Source of the DNA: Congeria kusceri
Taxonomy: Eukaryota > Mollusca > Bivalvia > Myida > Dreissenidae
DNA: 64,000 nt
Direction of reading: 5' to 3'
NCBI GenBank assembly: GCA_027627225.1
Contig: CM051028.1
Span: 21,158,201-21,222,200, forward strand
The first letter of the stretch is position 1. Every line of letters starts with the position of its first letter. Position numbers and translations under genes: made by a program. This document shows, in pieces, positions 14,389 through 25,608 of the stretch. The notes under the pieces were generated by a model that saw only the letters and a program-made list of their open reading frames with translations, did not search any database and was not told where the DNA came from.

Positions 14389-16208
14389 ATAAAGCGAAAT
14401 AATTATTTTACAGTAAGAAATCATTGTTTAGTCGTGCATAAGAATTTAAATATTTCAGTATGAGTTCTTTTAACCAGGCAACTTTTTGACTAATTTAATT
14501 ATATTTATGTACTATCCAGTGAAATGTTCTTTGAACGATTTTAGTGTTGTCTTCCTATATGAAACCATACAAATGAATGAGATTAAACATTCGTAACGTG
14601 TTCCGACAATGGCAAAATGAGCACATGTTTCCAGTGTTAGGTTCCATTCTAAGCGCGCGCAAGCAAAAAAGGCCATGAATTTACTTTATGCTTATATGCT
14701 TTATGCTTATAATTCAGATCTACCATTAGATTTAACATTTACCCTGTTTGGTCAATACTAACTTACGGCTGCGAAATATGGGGGTATGAAAACTTATAAC
14801 GCGTACATCGATAATTCTCCGAAAAAATGTCTACGTCACGGAAAAGTACTCTATAATACATGCTCTATGGTCAACTCAGGAGTATACGCTCTCTGTTAAC
14901 ATTAACATTTAACGGATAGGCTTCTCAACGCTGGTGAGTTACAACAAATATTCAAACAAAAAGTATAATATACTCGCCAATAACTTTAAAGGGACTGAAC
15001 TCCAGAGGGTCCAATCGTACAAACGAAAGAAAATTGTCAAAAATACACGATTTTCTTATATAATCATACAGAACACATCAGACATGTATGCTTTTATTTA
15101 CCTGAAAAACTATGATTTTATGTAGTTTTCGTCCTTTTTATCGTTATGAAAACTATAGCGTCTGCAGACGCTGTAACCCGTCGAGTAATTTAAAAATAGC
15201 GCCTTTTATATTTATGATAATCACGTGATAGTTTAGTTTTGTTAAGTCGCTCGTTCGCACACTTGAAATCAGGTGCGTGTATATGGGAAAGCCGTTCTAT
15301 TTTTAAATCGAGAATACCGTTTTCAAGGAAAGTGCGAGCTAACTCAGCTTCTATTTTTAAGTATACAGTTTGTGTCAGTATTTGATCGTGTTTTATACAA
15401 TTAGTGATTGTTTTACGCATGTTTTTACCGTTGAGGCTAAATACAAACAAGAAATATCTTTTTAAAAAATACAATCGGCGTTGATATAAACATTGAGATA
15501 TCATTTTTACGCTAAAAATAATATAAGAGAGCCAAGATGATCCATAATGTCTAGGACACGTAACCAAGGCGACTTCTCTGACCCCGGATTGTTTGAGCAC
15601 CATAACAAAACTTCCCAGATCCCAAAATTAATGTGTGATTATTTCAATGATTATTTATGTTTGTACCGTGAATAAGCCGATCATACCGCCCATGTTTTCA
15701 CCATTGATACGTGAATAACCGAAATAATTTACGTCAACATCATTATTATATAAATGTGTCAGCCAAATTTAACAAATTAACAATATACGAAAATAATTGT
15801 AATATACCCTACCTTCATCTTGGAAGTTATCTATGCATAACGCATACAAATTTCGAAGTCAATTAATCATTTACACTGTGCACTAGTATCCTAATGAAAA
15901 GCAATCTTCAGAGAACATTCAGCGCATTTGAAATAATGATGACTTACATTTTCGACAACACGAACATGAAATTTCATTACATTCTGGCGATTTAAAATTA
16001 TATTCGTTATTGCAAATAATGTATTAATGCTACGCAAATGAAGTAAAAGTAACTCAAATTACATTTCGACATATGCCGATACTTATTTTCACCACATTTT
16101 ATTTATTGGAAGATACATATCTTTTTATAGGTTGATTAACATCTACTGCAGAAGTTGATAGAAATATGCAATTCTATTTATAAAAGGATCGTGAGTGTGT
16201 TGAACTCG
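14389..16208. other. Intergenic stretch, repeat-like in places
   Basis: 'ttaaagggactgaactccag' at about 14988 opens a block that resembles interspersed repeats starting TTAAAGGGAC. A minus-strand open segment of 137 codons at 15190-15603 has an ATG but no recognised domain or exon structure and is not called as a gene. Confidence 0.35.
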
Positions 16209-16219
16209 CTAGAGTCCAT

Positions 16220-16425
16220 TGTTATATATAGAGCGTGCCGCTAGGCTAAATAAAACTGATTAATACTGAGAGCGAATATAATATTCTGTTCTTGACATAC
16301 AATGAGAAGACATGTTCATAATTATGTTCAGTTCTACAGTGTATGTCGCAGATATGTTTATAACTTTATTTTAACCGCTTATGTTAACAATTATGTACAT
16401 TTTAATCTCCAAAAGTATGCAACAG
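16220..16425. repeat. Dispersed repeat family C, copy 1
   Basis: This aligns by eye with 26165-26372 in the same orientation. Shared blocks include 'tatagagcg', 'gttcataattatgttca', 'gatatgtttataac' and 'attttaaccgcttatg'. Class unknown. Confidence 0.7.
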
Positions 16426-17199
16426 TTGATTGTATAAATTAAACCATTTTGTAAGTTTGCATTCCCTAAAAATAGAACATTTGCCAAATTATATTCAATT
16501 TTCCGGCTGCATAATTATCGCAAAGGATCTAGGTCAAAAGTGATGTAAGACAGCTACGCCGAAAATATGTGCACTTAATGCCAAACAGTAGTTCAGTATA
16601 TTTAAACCAAATACGCCGCACATAAATCGCTGTCCCAAAAAGTTAAGCGTGTTCTAATTGACCAAAACATTCAGCAACGGCATGCGGGAATGAACCAACC
16701 AAACAAAAGAAGATTTTATTATTTATTTTAAATCACACGTGAATTTGATGAAAATTACCTTAAATTATTACCAAAGTCTAAGTATTTACTTGTTTAAAAC
16801 TCCGCACAGCTAACCACCACTTTCCAATAGAAACTGGTACATGGAATGGCACTCCAGAAATTAACAGGTTTTGTACCTTTTGTAATGAAGAACACTGTCT
16901 TTTTAAACGCACCCATTTTGCTACAAACAGACATGAAAATCAATGCAAGTTCGAGACATATTTGTGTAGACAACAAATTTACGTACGTAGTAACGTAATT
17001 TTTTTTATAGAAAATTTGGATAAACGTCATAAAACAGGCAAAATTGCAAATACATTGATAAGAAATGTCAGATAAATCTTTAATCTATTTGTGTGTCACT
17101 ATATATGAATGTATAGATTGCTCATGTTGATTTTTAGTTTTGAACGTGCCCCAACTAGTGTAATAATAACTTCCTAATATACTTGAAACATATATATTT
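16426..17199. other. Intergenic stretch, no gene supported
   Basis: AT-rich. A minus-strand open segment at 16794-17030 shows no recognisable domain. Confidence 0.4.
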
Positions 17200-17316
17200 G
17201 TTAACACTAAAGCAATTTTCTCTGACTATTGTATAACCAAATGTATATTGTTCCTCAAACTGCATACTTGCATGCCTGAAATGTAAATAAAGTCTGTTCT
17301 GTTCTGTTCTGTAAAC
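17200..17316 (+). mobile_element. 3' end of a 5'-truncated LINE with (TTCTG)n tail
   Basis: The sequence 'tgcctgaaatgtaaataaag' followed by three TTCTG/TCTGT units is the kind of 3' terminus seen in CR1-group non-LTR elements, which end in short pentanucleotide repeats rather than poly(A). No ORF2 sequence precedes it, so only the extreme 3' end was retained. The subfamily differs from the LINE at 19.65 kb, which lacks this tail. Confidence 0.55.
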
Positions 17317-17387
17317 CGTCTCTGTTTTTTAATGTCCGGTTATTTCACCGTGTAAGAATGGACACGTTGCCATTATGAATACAATCT

Positions 17388-17663
17388 ATTGCAAACTTCT
17401 CGTCTATTATTGCAAACAACTCGTCTGGTATCGGAAACCACCAGTCTGGAATAGCAAACCGCTCATCTCGCATACCACTCGCCTGGTATCGAAAATAACT
17501 TGCCTGCTATCGCAAACAACTCGTCTAGAATAGCAAACCTTTCGTCTGGAATGTGCAAACCGTTCGCCTGGTATTGATAACAACTGGTCCTAAATTGCAA
17601 ATTGGTCTTCTGTAATTTCAAACTGCTCGTCTGGATAGCCAACCGCTCGTCTAGTATTGCAAT
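17388..17663. repeat. Degenerate 20-bp minisatellite
   Basis: About 14 imperfect units of roughly 20 bp with consensus 'attgcaaaccgctcgtctgg'. Unit length drifts by one or two bases. A minus-strand open reading frame across it is a by-product of the 20-bp periodicity. Confidence 0.8.
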
Positions 17664-19160
17664 AATGAAAAATCTAGCATAACAGAAGTGTAGAAAAAAC
17701 ATACTCATACTACTATTATTTATTGAAAATGTAAGGAGTAGTCGCTGAACGATTTCTTTATGAGCACCCTGTCAAATTATATTTTATATTTGAAATCGTA
17801 CTTTAATCATGGTAACAATAAAGCCTACGAGGGATACATAATAACCTTATTTTGCCACATTGGACCCAAACTTTTGAAATGTAGGGGTTCATTAAAAAGT
17901 GGTAGCCAAGCGATAGATTCTATATATTGATACATTAAAAAAAACGAACGAACATACAAACCAACACACTTATGTTGTATGATTACTAAGTATGTTTTGT
18001 TAAATTGCTGTAATTATCCGCTACTTCATATCAATAGCTAAACACAAGACACCGTATACAATGTAATTTTACAATCTGTGTCATTTCGACCCATACTTAC
18101 AAGGCACGGTTCAATTCGAACACTTTCTTCATAAGTTTTTTTATTTGTTATTTTCAAACAACATCAACGGAATCAAATGTCGATGTAGAATTCATTTTTA
18201 TGTGATTATGTTTACTCGTAAAATCATTTAATATCATAAAATGGCTGTTCTCAACAGGCAACGGTGAGCCTAGCAATTAAGGTCCTATTCATCACACGTG
18301 GAACAACAAAATACGATTGCCTTATATAGAATTCATCGCTTACATACCACGGTAGACCGTTGTATTTTTATATCTGGTAATTTGAAACAGCAATATTAAT
18401 GTCAACACAACTACATGTATTCAAGTCGAATATATCTGATGTTGAAAAACCAAACCGAAATGTTGAATAATGGCACAAACGTTCCGCACATGTCTATACG
18501 TAACAGAAGCTGTACATTTCTTGGCGAGTATACAAAAATGTATTTCTTTATTCGTGATTGTTTAAGTCCCGGTTTATATCAATAATCTGTCAAAAATAAC
18601 CTTGTTAAAACAATTATGTAAACCGTAAAGCATGAAGCTCTTTTGATTCACACACAGTCAGTGAATAGAAAGTCATGTAACAAATATTTTAACGAGCTTT
18701 GCAACAGCGATACCAAGCTCGGTTCACTCTATCGGTCATAAAGGGACTATATCAAGGAAATGGCCTCAAAAGGGGCAACTGCAGTGAAAATTAAAACGCT
18801 GACAGCGTAGAAAGACTGTTGGCGAAAAAAAATCGTTTGCATTATGATTGCATTTTTTGCCAAAAAGAAAATATTTCTTTGAATGAAGTTCAATTTCCCA
18901 CCTTTAAACTTGATGATGTTGCTTCCCATTCAAAAGTATACGACATCATCATAAAAATTCATCTGCATGTAACGAACAATTATTTTCCAAGCTACTTATC
19001 TAACGCAACCGGAATTATATACATGTCAGTTACATGTATCAAGTCAATCTGCAACGAACCGTGCTTAATAACCAAGGAAGCGTGGAGGTAGGAGAATCGA
19101 TTGTTAGTGATTCGTAGCTTACTGAGTCCAAAGTAGGTCAGACGATGTCTGCTTTCAATA
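17664..19160. other. Intergenic stretch, no gene supported
   Basis: AT-rich. A plus-strand open segment at 18819-19091 has no recognisable domain. A 12-bp phrase at 18812-18823 recurs inverted at 19616-19627. Confidence 0.4.
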
Positions 19161-19164
19161 TTCC

Positions 19165-19495
19165 GTACTACAGTTAAAAATCAATGCAATGCAGAAATTT
19201 TTTAAAATATTCAGAAAAGGAATCAGTAACAAGAAATAACACTTTCACAACGAGTCAAAAATAACCGCCGAGACATATTAATTTGGTGGTTTTATTCCAG
19301 GACACTTATGCAAGTGAATATTTGGGTTTCATACAAGTAAGTAGCAAAAGTAATTGTGTCAGTAGTTTTAAGTTATATTTGTAATAAATTGCCTTTTTTA
19401 CAAACTGAAATTGTACTTAATCACATTATATACACATAATATTCTATATTACATACAATATCATAAATAATTAAAATGAAAGGAAAACAGGTGTG
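19165..19495. repeat. Dispersed repeat family A, copy 2
   Basis: Second copy of the element at 119-460, same orientation, lying just outside the LINE insertion. Confidence 0.6.
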
Positions 19496-19641
19496 AAATG
19501 TTGCTGTGTTGAAGAGGGACCATTTCTGATTTCAATTTACTGACTAATAGCCTGCAAAGAAAAGAAGTAGTTTCCCGCGATACCTGTTTAGGAAATTTCC
19601 TTGTAAAAGACCGTTGGCTTCCGCCAACAGTCTAAAAATCA

Positions 19642-19651
19642 GAAAGTATTA
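19642..19651. repeat. Target-site duplication, left copy
   Basis: The decamer gaaagtatta is repeated exactly at 25609-25618, immediately outside the two ends of the LINE. Confidence 0.75.
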
Positions 19652-19953
19652 GTTTAAACATATTTATTTCTTTTGGCAAATACAGTATATATCAAACATG
19701 CACAATACAGTCATTGTTAGAAAAGGATTGAAACGAAAGAAATAATTCTTATATAGTTTCTCTCCTTGGAGTAATATTTACACAATAAATGGCAGTGTTT
19801 TAAAGATACGTTGTCATAGGATATGCCAGAGATAAGAACTATACATGATAAATATGGAAAGTGTTGAAAAACAAATTTAAGGATGAAGGATTGGTCATGC
19901 AAGGACTAGAACATGAGGCAGCAACAACTCGTGACAGAGTCAGTAACAGATTG

Positions 19954-22900
19954 TTAGGAAAATCGCCTGGATTCGTTGATATATTGTTGGACACGTAGAA
20001 ATATTTGAGAATTTTCTTTTTCGTCGAGATACGTACATCCAAAAAGAAGTGTATCGAGATCAACATCGCTGGTTATACTCAGAATGTTGTTAATTAATGT
20101 AGTGCGAATTTCATTATAATCTGGACATATGAAAAAGAAGTGATTGTTAGATTCAATAGCTCCACACGAACAAAGAGGCGACGCAATGATATTTTTCGCA
20201 TAAAGGTGTTCATTTAGCGCACTTGATTTGGTTCTTAAACGCGTGTGAATTATTTGAAAATAACGTTTACCTACATAAAAGTACGATGGTGTTTTAACTA
20301 AGCTTCTATTTAGTTTAGATTTAAAGATATTCAACGATTCACTACTTTTAACATCGTCTGGTAAGATATTCCATTTTCGGATAACTGCGGGTAGGAATGA
20401 ATTATAGTAAAGGGTTGTTTTAAACTCGGATGTTCTTAAGTCATTCGCATTTCGAAGATTATACCTAGCAATAGATCCAACATGTCGGGGTACAAGGTCG
20501 GTCAAATACTGAGGGCTAAGTGAGTTTTGCATTTTATAAAATAATATGAGTTGGTGTTTATCGCGTCGGTCTTGCAGGGGTTCCCAGTTAATTTCTTTTT
20601 GCAATTCATTTGTAGACACTAGTTTGGATGCTCCGCAGGCAATTCGCGCTGCTTCGTAATGAATTTTATCAAGTTCATGTTTTTCTGCTTGAGTACAATT
20701 GTCCCAAATTACATCAGAATATTCCATTAACGGGCGAATAAAGGATATATAAATGATTTCTAGCGATTTTCGATCAAGCTTAAGTTTTAGTTTGCGCATA
20801 ATATTAATTCTACCCCATGCTTTATCAGTTATATATTTGATATGTATGTGCCATTTGCAATCGTTCGACAGGACGACTCCTAGATGTTTGTGGGAGCTAA
20901 CAACCGGTATTTGTTTGGAAAGCATTGTGAAGTTATATTGATTCGGTTGTTGTTTTCTGGAGAATGTAAGTGTTTCCGATTTAGAGGGATTAAATAAAAC
21001 GTGCCATTTTGAGGCCCAATTGGATATTTTGTTGATATCATTTTGTAATATTGAATTTGAATGGTAGGGCTCGTCTATAATAATGTAAAGGGATGTGTCG
21101 TCAGCAAAAAGACGAATATTACTTTGGATGTCGTTAACAATATCATTTATAAAGATTAAGAATAATAGGGGCCCTAGTATAGAGCCCTGGGAAACACCAG
21201 CCTCTAGTGAGGCCCAGTTAGAAACGGCGCCTGGAAGCACTACACGTTGACGTCTACAATTTAGGTAATTTTTAATCCAAAAGTGCAACTTCCCGCGGAT
21301 ACCAATTGCGTGGAGTTTAAGTAAAAGACCTTGGTGCCAGACTTTATCAAAGGCTTTACTGATGTCAAAAAAGACAGCTTTAACCTCTAATCCATTGTCA
21401 AGGGCTTTGCAAAACGTATCATATATATAAGTGAGTTGGTTAGTGGTCGAGTCTCCTGGCAAAAATCCAGACTGAAATGAGGTGAGTATTTTGTTACTTA
21501 CAAGGTGATTGTACACATGTTTAAAAATTATTTTTTCAAACACTTTTTCCATCGTGTTAAGCAGTGAAATTGGTCGGTAGTTACACACAACTTTGGGATC
21601 ACCTTTTTTAAGAATTGCACTGACATTAGCCTCTTTCCAACAGTCTGGCATTATACATTTGTTAAGTGAGAAGTTAAAGAAGTCACTTAAGGGAATGGAC
21701 AGTTCAGCTCGACATTCTTTTAGAATATGGTTACTTATACCGTCAGGTCCTGATGCTTTGTCAACTGAAAGTGACTTTAGAATGTCATGGACATCAGAAG
21801 GTGTAATAATAAAAGTCTCTAGTGAGTTAGCAATTGGTACATAAGTAAGCTCCGGTGTGTCCTCGTTGTCAATGTCAAGGACTGACTGACTTTGAAAGAA
21901 TTTATTAAGAATGTTCGCCTTTTCAAAACAATCAGTAACAGTGGAATTGTCGACGGGGTTTATTAGTGCAGTATTTATGTTATTATTTGGTTTATTGATA
22001 AATGACTTGAGAATTTTCCACCAGTCCTTAGATGTGTTATTATTTTGTTTAAGTTTTTCGCTTAGACTGTCGTAGTACTGATCTTTCGCTTGTCGAATTA
22101 GTGATATTGTCTGGTTTCTAATTGTACGAAACTTAGACCATTGATAATTACTGTTTTTGGATTTCGCAAGTCTGTAAACCCGTTTGCGTTTTATTATCAT
22201 ACGACGTATATGTGTATTGAACCAAGGAGCATCACGCGGTTTGATTTTTATTAACCTATTTGGGATACATTGGTTGGCATTACGAGTTATAGTGTCGGTG
22301 ATATTAGTGCAATAAGTGTCCACATTAGTACTTTTAATTGTATTCCAATTTAATGCAGAAAAACTTTCACGTAGCAAAACGTAGTTACCATCCTTATATT
22401 TCCATATATGACGCTCGTATGCTTTCGCATTTGGCTTATTATATTTAAATAAACCATATATAGGACAATGGTAGCGCTGTTGTTGGTCAAGAAAAGGATC
22501 ACCAACACCTGATAATATCAAGCTGTTGGGGTTGCTTACTAGCAATAAGTCAAGAATTGACGAGGATCTTTCCGTAAAATGCGTTGGTTCATTAATAACT
22601 TGAACAAGACTGTGCTCAAGGCACCAAGAGTCAAGTTGTCGTACTAATGTTGGCTGACTGTTATTCATATTAAAATCACCGGTTATTATGATGTCAGATA
22701 TCCCGGTTTCGATTGCTAGACCAATAGAGTCATCAATTAAGTTAGTATATGATGCATCTGCGTTTGGTGGCCTATAAAATAAACCAAATAAAACACGCTT
22801 CTTACTCTGCAGGTAGAGATCAATCCAAATGCATTCTAATGCAATAGGTTCCAGGTCAGGTCTACGATCGTAATGGATAAAATCTTTAACAAATAGCATA

Positions 22901-23460
22901 ACCCCACCATGGTTATCATGTATACGATCTTTTCGTTCGGGGCAGTGATAGGAGGGGATAAGGAGTTCGTCAGTTTCAATAGAGTTGTTAAGCCACGTCT
23001 CAGTAAAAGATAATACATCAAAATTTGAGAGTTTGTTCCGTATACTCTGCACATTATACTGAATAAACGAAAAGTTATTAGGCATTGCTAAAAGGCAATT
23101 CAGTGTGTTGTACTCCGTGGCGCTGGAATCTAGAGAACTACTCGTTACAGGGCCTGGGTTTAATTCAATATCCCCAGAAAGCAACATAATGACCTTAAGC
23201 CATGTTACCAACATGACTGTTAATAAAACAAAAATTGACCTTCTTACGAAAAGTAAGTTAGACGTGTGACGTTTACCAACTATGGCGCGTTTATACGGCC
23301 ATCGGATGCACCGGAAAAGTTGTGATTGACCTTTGATGTTATGGAGAGACGATTCAAGAGCAATTTCGTTTTTGTACAGGGACATTAGAACTAGCATATT
23401 TAGCGATGCGAAAAACAATCCGACTGACTTGTATCTTGGTAAAATGTTATGTGTATCCAT
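19954..23460 (-). CDS. LINE ORF2: 2A-like leader, APE endonuclease, reverse transcriptase
   Basis: The first ATG is at 23460, giving 1168 residues; the frame is open 36 bases further upstream but without an ATG. Residues 1-103 are basic and hydrophobic and end in a 2A-like motif, DIELNPGP (97-104). The APE-type endonuclease spans about 129-340, with Asn136 (QYNVQS), Glu154 (TETW), YRPP (229-232), GDFNMN (Asp262, Asn264), Asp304 (ILDLLL) and His331. Reverse transcriptase spans about 570-840, with GPDG, FFDISKAFD (first Asp699) and the catalytic FADD (785-788). A Cys/His-rich segment near 1100-1120 (CSCG...H...C) resembles the C-terminal zinc knuckle of related elements. The protein nicks target DNA and copies the element RNA. 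No stop or frameshift is seen. Confidence 0.95.
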   Translation of the reverse strand: MDTHNILPRYKSVGLFFASLNMLVLMSLYKNEIALESSLHNIKGQSQLFRCIRWPYKRAIVGKRHTSNLLFVRRSIFVLLTVMLVTWLKVIMLLSGDIELNPGPVTSSSLDSSATEYNTLNCLLAMPNNFSFIQYNVQSIRNKLSNFDVLSFTETWLNNSIETDELLIPSYHCPERKDRIHDNHGGVMLFVKDFIHYDRRPDLEPIALECIWIDLYLQSKKRVLFGLFYRPPNADASYTNLIDDSIGLAIETGISDIIITGDFNMNNSQPTLVRQLDSWCLEHSLVQVINEPTHFTERSSSILDLLLVSNPNSLILSGVGDPFLDQQQRYHCPIYGLFKYNKPNAKAYERHIWKYKDGNYVLLRESFSALNWNTIKSTNVDTYCTNITDTITRNANQCIPNRLIKIKPRDAPWFNTHIRRMIIKRKRVYRLAKSKNSNYQWSKFRTIRNQTISLIRQAKDQYYDSLSEKLKQNNNTSKDWWKILKSFINKPNNNINTALINPVDNSTVTDCFEKANILNKFFQSQSVLDIDNEDTPELTYVPIANSLETFIITPSDVHDILKSLSVDKASGPDGISNHILKECRAELSIPLSDFFNFSLNKCIMPDCWKEANVSAILKKGDPKVVCNYRPISLLNTMEKVFEKIIFKHVYNHLVSNKILTSFQSGFLPGDSTTNQLTYIYDTFCKALDNGLEVKAVFFDISKAFDKVWHQGLLLKLHAIGIRGKLHFWIKNYLNCRRQRVVLPGAVSNWASLEAGVSQGSILGPLLFLIFINDIVNDIQSNIRLFADDTSLYIIIDEPYHSNSILQNDINKISNWASKWHVLFNPSKSETLTFSRKQQPNQYNFTMLSKQIPVVSSHKHLGVVLSNDCKWHIHIKYITDKAWGRINIMRKLKLKLDRKSLEIIYISFIRPLMEYSDVIWDNCTQAEKHELDKIHYEAARIACGASKLVSTNELQKEINWEPLQDRRDKHQLILFYKMQNSLSPQYLTDLVPRHVGSIARYNLRNANDLRTSEFKTTLYYNSFLPAVIRKWNILPDDVKSSESLNIFKSKLNRSLVKTPSYFYVGKRYFQIIHTRLRTKSSALNEHLYAKNIIASPLCSCGAIESNNHFFFICPDYNEIRTTLINNILSITSDVDLDTLLFGCTYLDEKENSQIFLRVQQYINESRRFS
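23149..23172 (-). other. 2A-like ribosome-skipping motif in LINE ORF2
   Basis: The codons for DIELNPGP match the D-x-E-x-N-P-G-P core of 2A peptides and are preceded by the expected hydrophobic stretch ending in leucines and Ser-Gly. In 2A peptides the ribosome skips the bond between the last Gly and Pro. That would release a leader of about 103 residues from the endonuclease/RT protein. 2A-like sequences are known in some animal APE-type LINEs. Skipping efficiency here is inference. Confidence 0.85.
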
Positions 23461-24355
23461 CACAACACAATAAGAGAAATAAGTGCTCTTTGTCACGAGT
23501 TGCTATAGTACAAGAAACATCAACAAATCCTTCATCAAGAAATAAAATAAATAAATAAACAGTGCAAAAGAAAAACGTTATCGAGTGGTAGATGAAAATG
23601 TAGGGCATTATTCATATTGGCTGGTCATTCAATCGAGTTCAAGTGCCGTAATAACAAAACGGATGGCTTCTTAATAAGCCTTTAAATGTGTTTTAAAGAC
23701 GTATGTAAATGTACACCTGTTCATTTGTTAGATGTCAACTGAAAAAGAAGAATTTATATATATCGTTGTGTGTTTGTTTTTACTAATTCGTATGATTTAT
23801 CAGACCATATATCGGAGCAGTGAAAAATTTTTGGTGACAGTATCAATAGTATACAGTTAATAATGATCATTATTAGTTATTTCAATTTGCAATAATTATT
23901 TACTTTAGTTAGTATCGTTAACAAAGCCAAACTGTCTCATGCTAAAGAGATTACTTTTGTTTACAGCATGCAGTACAGCAATTTAATAAGAACAAACCGT
24001 TCAAACATTTGTACAAATACTACTATGAGTTCGTAAAACACGAGGAGGTATGGCCTTGTATTTAGCTTGAGTAAATTTCGCCGTATAAATAAGTATTCGT
24101 TTGGATAAATCACTAACTACAAAACATTTATCAGATACAAGTCAGAGTACCACCCAATCTTTGTGTTGAGTAGTCAGTGCCCTGTAAACAATATAATATT
24201 TATGGAAAAAAGCGTGATTCTGTAGAGTAGCAATATGTTAAGGTTAGTGGTCTTTCATATCAAGTATTAATATTAGTAACACATTACGCACGTTTACTGA
24301 AAGTTTTTAGGGACAGTGTATGTATACTGTTCGTAGAAGGTGGAGCAGTTTACGT
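23461..24355 (-). other. LINE inter-ORF spacer
   Basis: A non-coding spacer of about 895 bp separates the ORF1 stop from the ORF2 ATG. Its ORF2-proximal part (23510-23690) aligns with 31500-31690, and its ORF1-proximal part (about 24300-24355) aligns with 33770-33835 of the decayed copy. It is therefore an inherited part of the element, not a private insertion. No ORF was recognised in it. Confidence 0.7.
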
Positions 24356-25216
24356 CTACTTGCTATCTGCAACAGAGGCATGGGAACGACTGGATTTGGA
24401 GCGGAGCTCAGTGATCTGCTCAGGTTTTTCTATTCTGTGAATAATGCGTTTGAGGTCACGGACCAAGATTTGTCCATCGTGCGTCCACGCACTCTCTACA
24501 AGTTTGTCTGATACAAGCTTGCGAGCATCGAAAAACATCTCGCTGCGGTGTTTCGTGAGCGCCTCGTTGACATAAGTTCGCTTATAGCGGTCGGTTGTTT
24601 TCGCTCCTGATCTCGCGTTGTAGAGCTTCTGTCGGGCTCTGTAGGACACAAATTTAACTATAATGTCCCTTGGTTTCGAGCCCACATGTTTTCGAGGTCC
24701 TAGGCGATGAGAGCGATCTATCTCATCGATGGATAGGTTCGCGCCTAGGTCATTTGCCATAGTTACAATTATGTTGTCCGTATCCTCCTCTCCAGTTTCC
24801 GGGATCCCAGTGACCCGTAGACAGTTTCGACGACTATATTGTTCCGCCCGATCAGCCTGCATTTGTAGCTCAGTGACCTGTTCTTTGAGGGTCTGGTTTT
24901 CATGATGAAGTGATTCAATTTTACTATTGAGCGACACATTTATTCCACTGATGATCTGCGGTATGAATGTTTTTACCACTGTGCTAACCATGGCTTCTAA
25001 GTCAGCTTTCAACAGTTCATGCATTTTCCTGGAAATAACGTCCAAGTCAGCTTCGCTCAGATGGATTTGATTGGTCATTTCACTATTCTGCATAATATCA
25101 GAGACAGAGTCAGAAAGTTTATTCTTTTTGTTACCAACGTCAACTTCAATACTCGAAGTGGATAAATCACGTTTGTCCGGTCGTTTCCCTTGTAGAGGTG
25201 TAGAATGACTATTCAT
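24356..25216 (-). CDS. LINE ORF1 protein (coiled coil plus RRM-like, transposase-22 type)
   Basis: 286 residues from an ATG at 25216. A polar N-terminus is followed by a predicted helix and coiled coil (about 55-128, with a heptad-like stretch at 98-125). The junction motif EQYSRRNCLRVTGIPE (125-140) opens an RRM-like domain. 'EIDRSHRLG' (165-173) and 'RDIIVKF' (183-189) are hallmarks of L1-type ORF1p. A C-terminal domain includes Trp244 and the 'DGQILVR' strand. Such proteins trimerise, coat the element RNA and act as nucleic-acid chaperones. The frame is intact, and its decayed homologue lies at about 33790-34525. Confidence 0.92.
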   Translation of the reverse strand: MNSHSTPLQGKRPDKRDLSTSSIEVDVGNKKNKLSDSVSDIMQNSEMTNQIHLSEADLDVISRKMHELLKADLEAMVSTVVKTFIPQIISGINVSLNSKIESLHHENQTLKEQVTELQMQADRAEQYSRRNCLRVTGIPETGEEDTDNIIVTMANDLGANLSIDEIDRSHRLGPRKHVGSKPRDIIVKFVSYRARQKLYNARSGAKTTDRYKRTYVNEALTKHRSEMFFDARKLVSDKLVESAWTHDGQILVRDLKRIIHRIEKPEQITELRSKSSRSHASVADSK

Positions 25217-25608
25217 GTCGACGCTATTAATTTCGACATGTATAGATCTGCGTAACGGTTAAGGTACGTGAATTTTGAGGATTACGGGGATGACGGGTAA
25301 TAGGCAATAGTAGTGGACAATGGCTATTGATTGTCAAAAGGCGGAATCTAGTACAGTATGATAAATGTAGCTATATATAGAATATAAATACCTTTGGCAA
25401 ACAGGTGAAACAGGTGAAAAAAGTGTCTGCAAAATTGTCCTTATTATAATGTCCACATCACAGTTTTAGTCCATTACCACAATCTACTAGCACTATTGTT
25501 TGCACATATCACTTCATAGACCTGGGAATATAAGAGTTAAATCACATAGTCCGATTTATCTAGCTAGACAAAAAACACGTCAACACCCGCCATTGACATT
25601 TGATTCGC

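Larger units (their letters stand above)
19652..25608 (-). mobile_element. Apparently full-length CR1/Jockey-group LINE, 5.96 kb
   Basis: A non-LTR retrotransposon with, in transcription order from the right end: a 5' UTR of about 390 bp, ORF1 (24356-25216), a spacer of about 0.9 kb, ORF2 (19954-23460) and a 3' UTR of about 300 bp. Both ORFs are uninterrupted. A 10-bp exact direct repeat flanks it, which supports insertion by target-primed reverse transcription and fixes both ends. The 5' and 3' untranslated regions, the spacer and both ORFs align with the decayed element at 29-34.9 kb, which independently supports the boundaries. The lack of stops and the perfect duplication suggest a young insertion. 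Superfamily placement rests on the endonuclease/reverse-transcriptase sequence read by eye; CR1, L2 and Jockey subgroups are not separated. Confidence 0.9.

Noticed and set aside
15190..15603. 137-codon minus-strand frame with an ATG
   Set aside because: No recognised domain, no splice context and no homologue I can name; probably a chance frame in or near an interspersed repeat.
17463..17708. Minus-strand frame with repeated 'LDERFAI'-like phrases
   Set aside because: The peptide periodicity simply reflects the 20-bp minisatellite read through several units.
18812..19627. 12-bp inverted pair 'agactgttggcg'/'cgccaacagtct' bracketing 0.8 kb
   Set aside because: Short, with no target duplication or family evidence; could be chance or an old element whose ends are gone.
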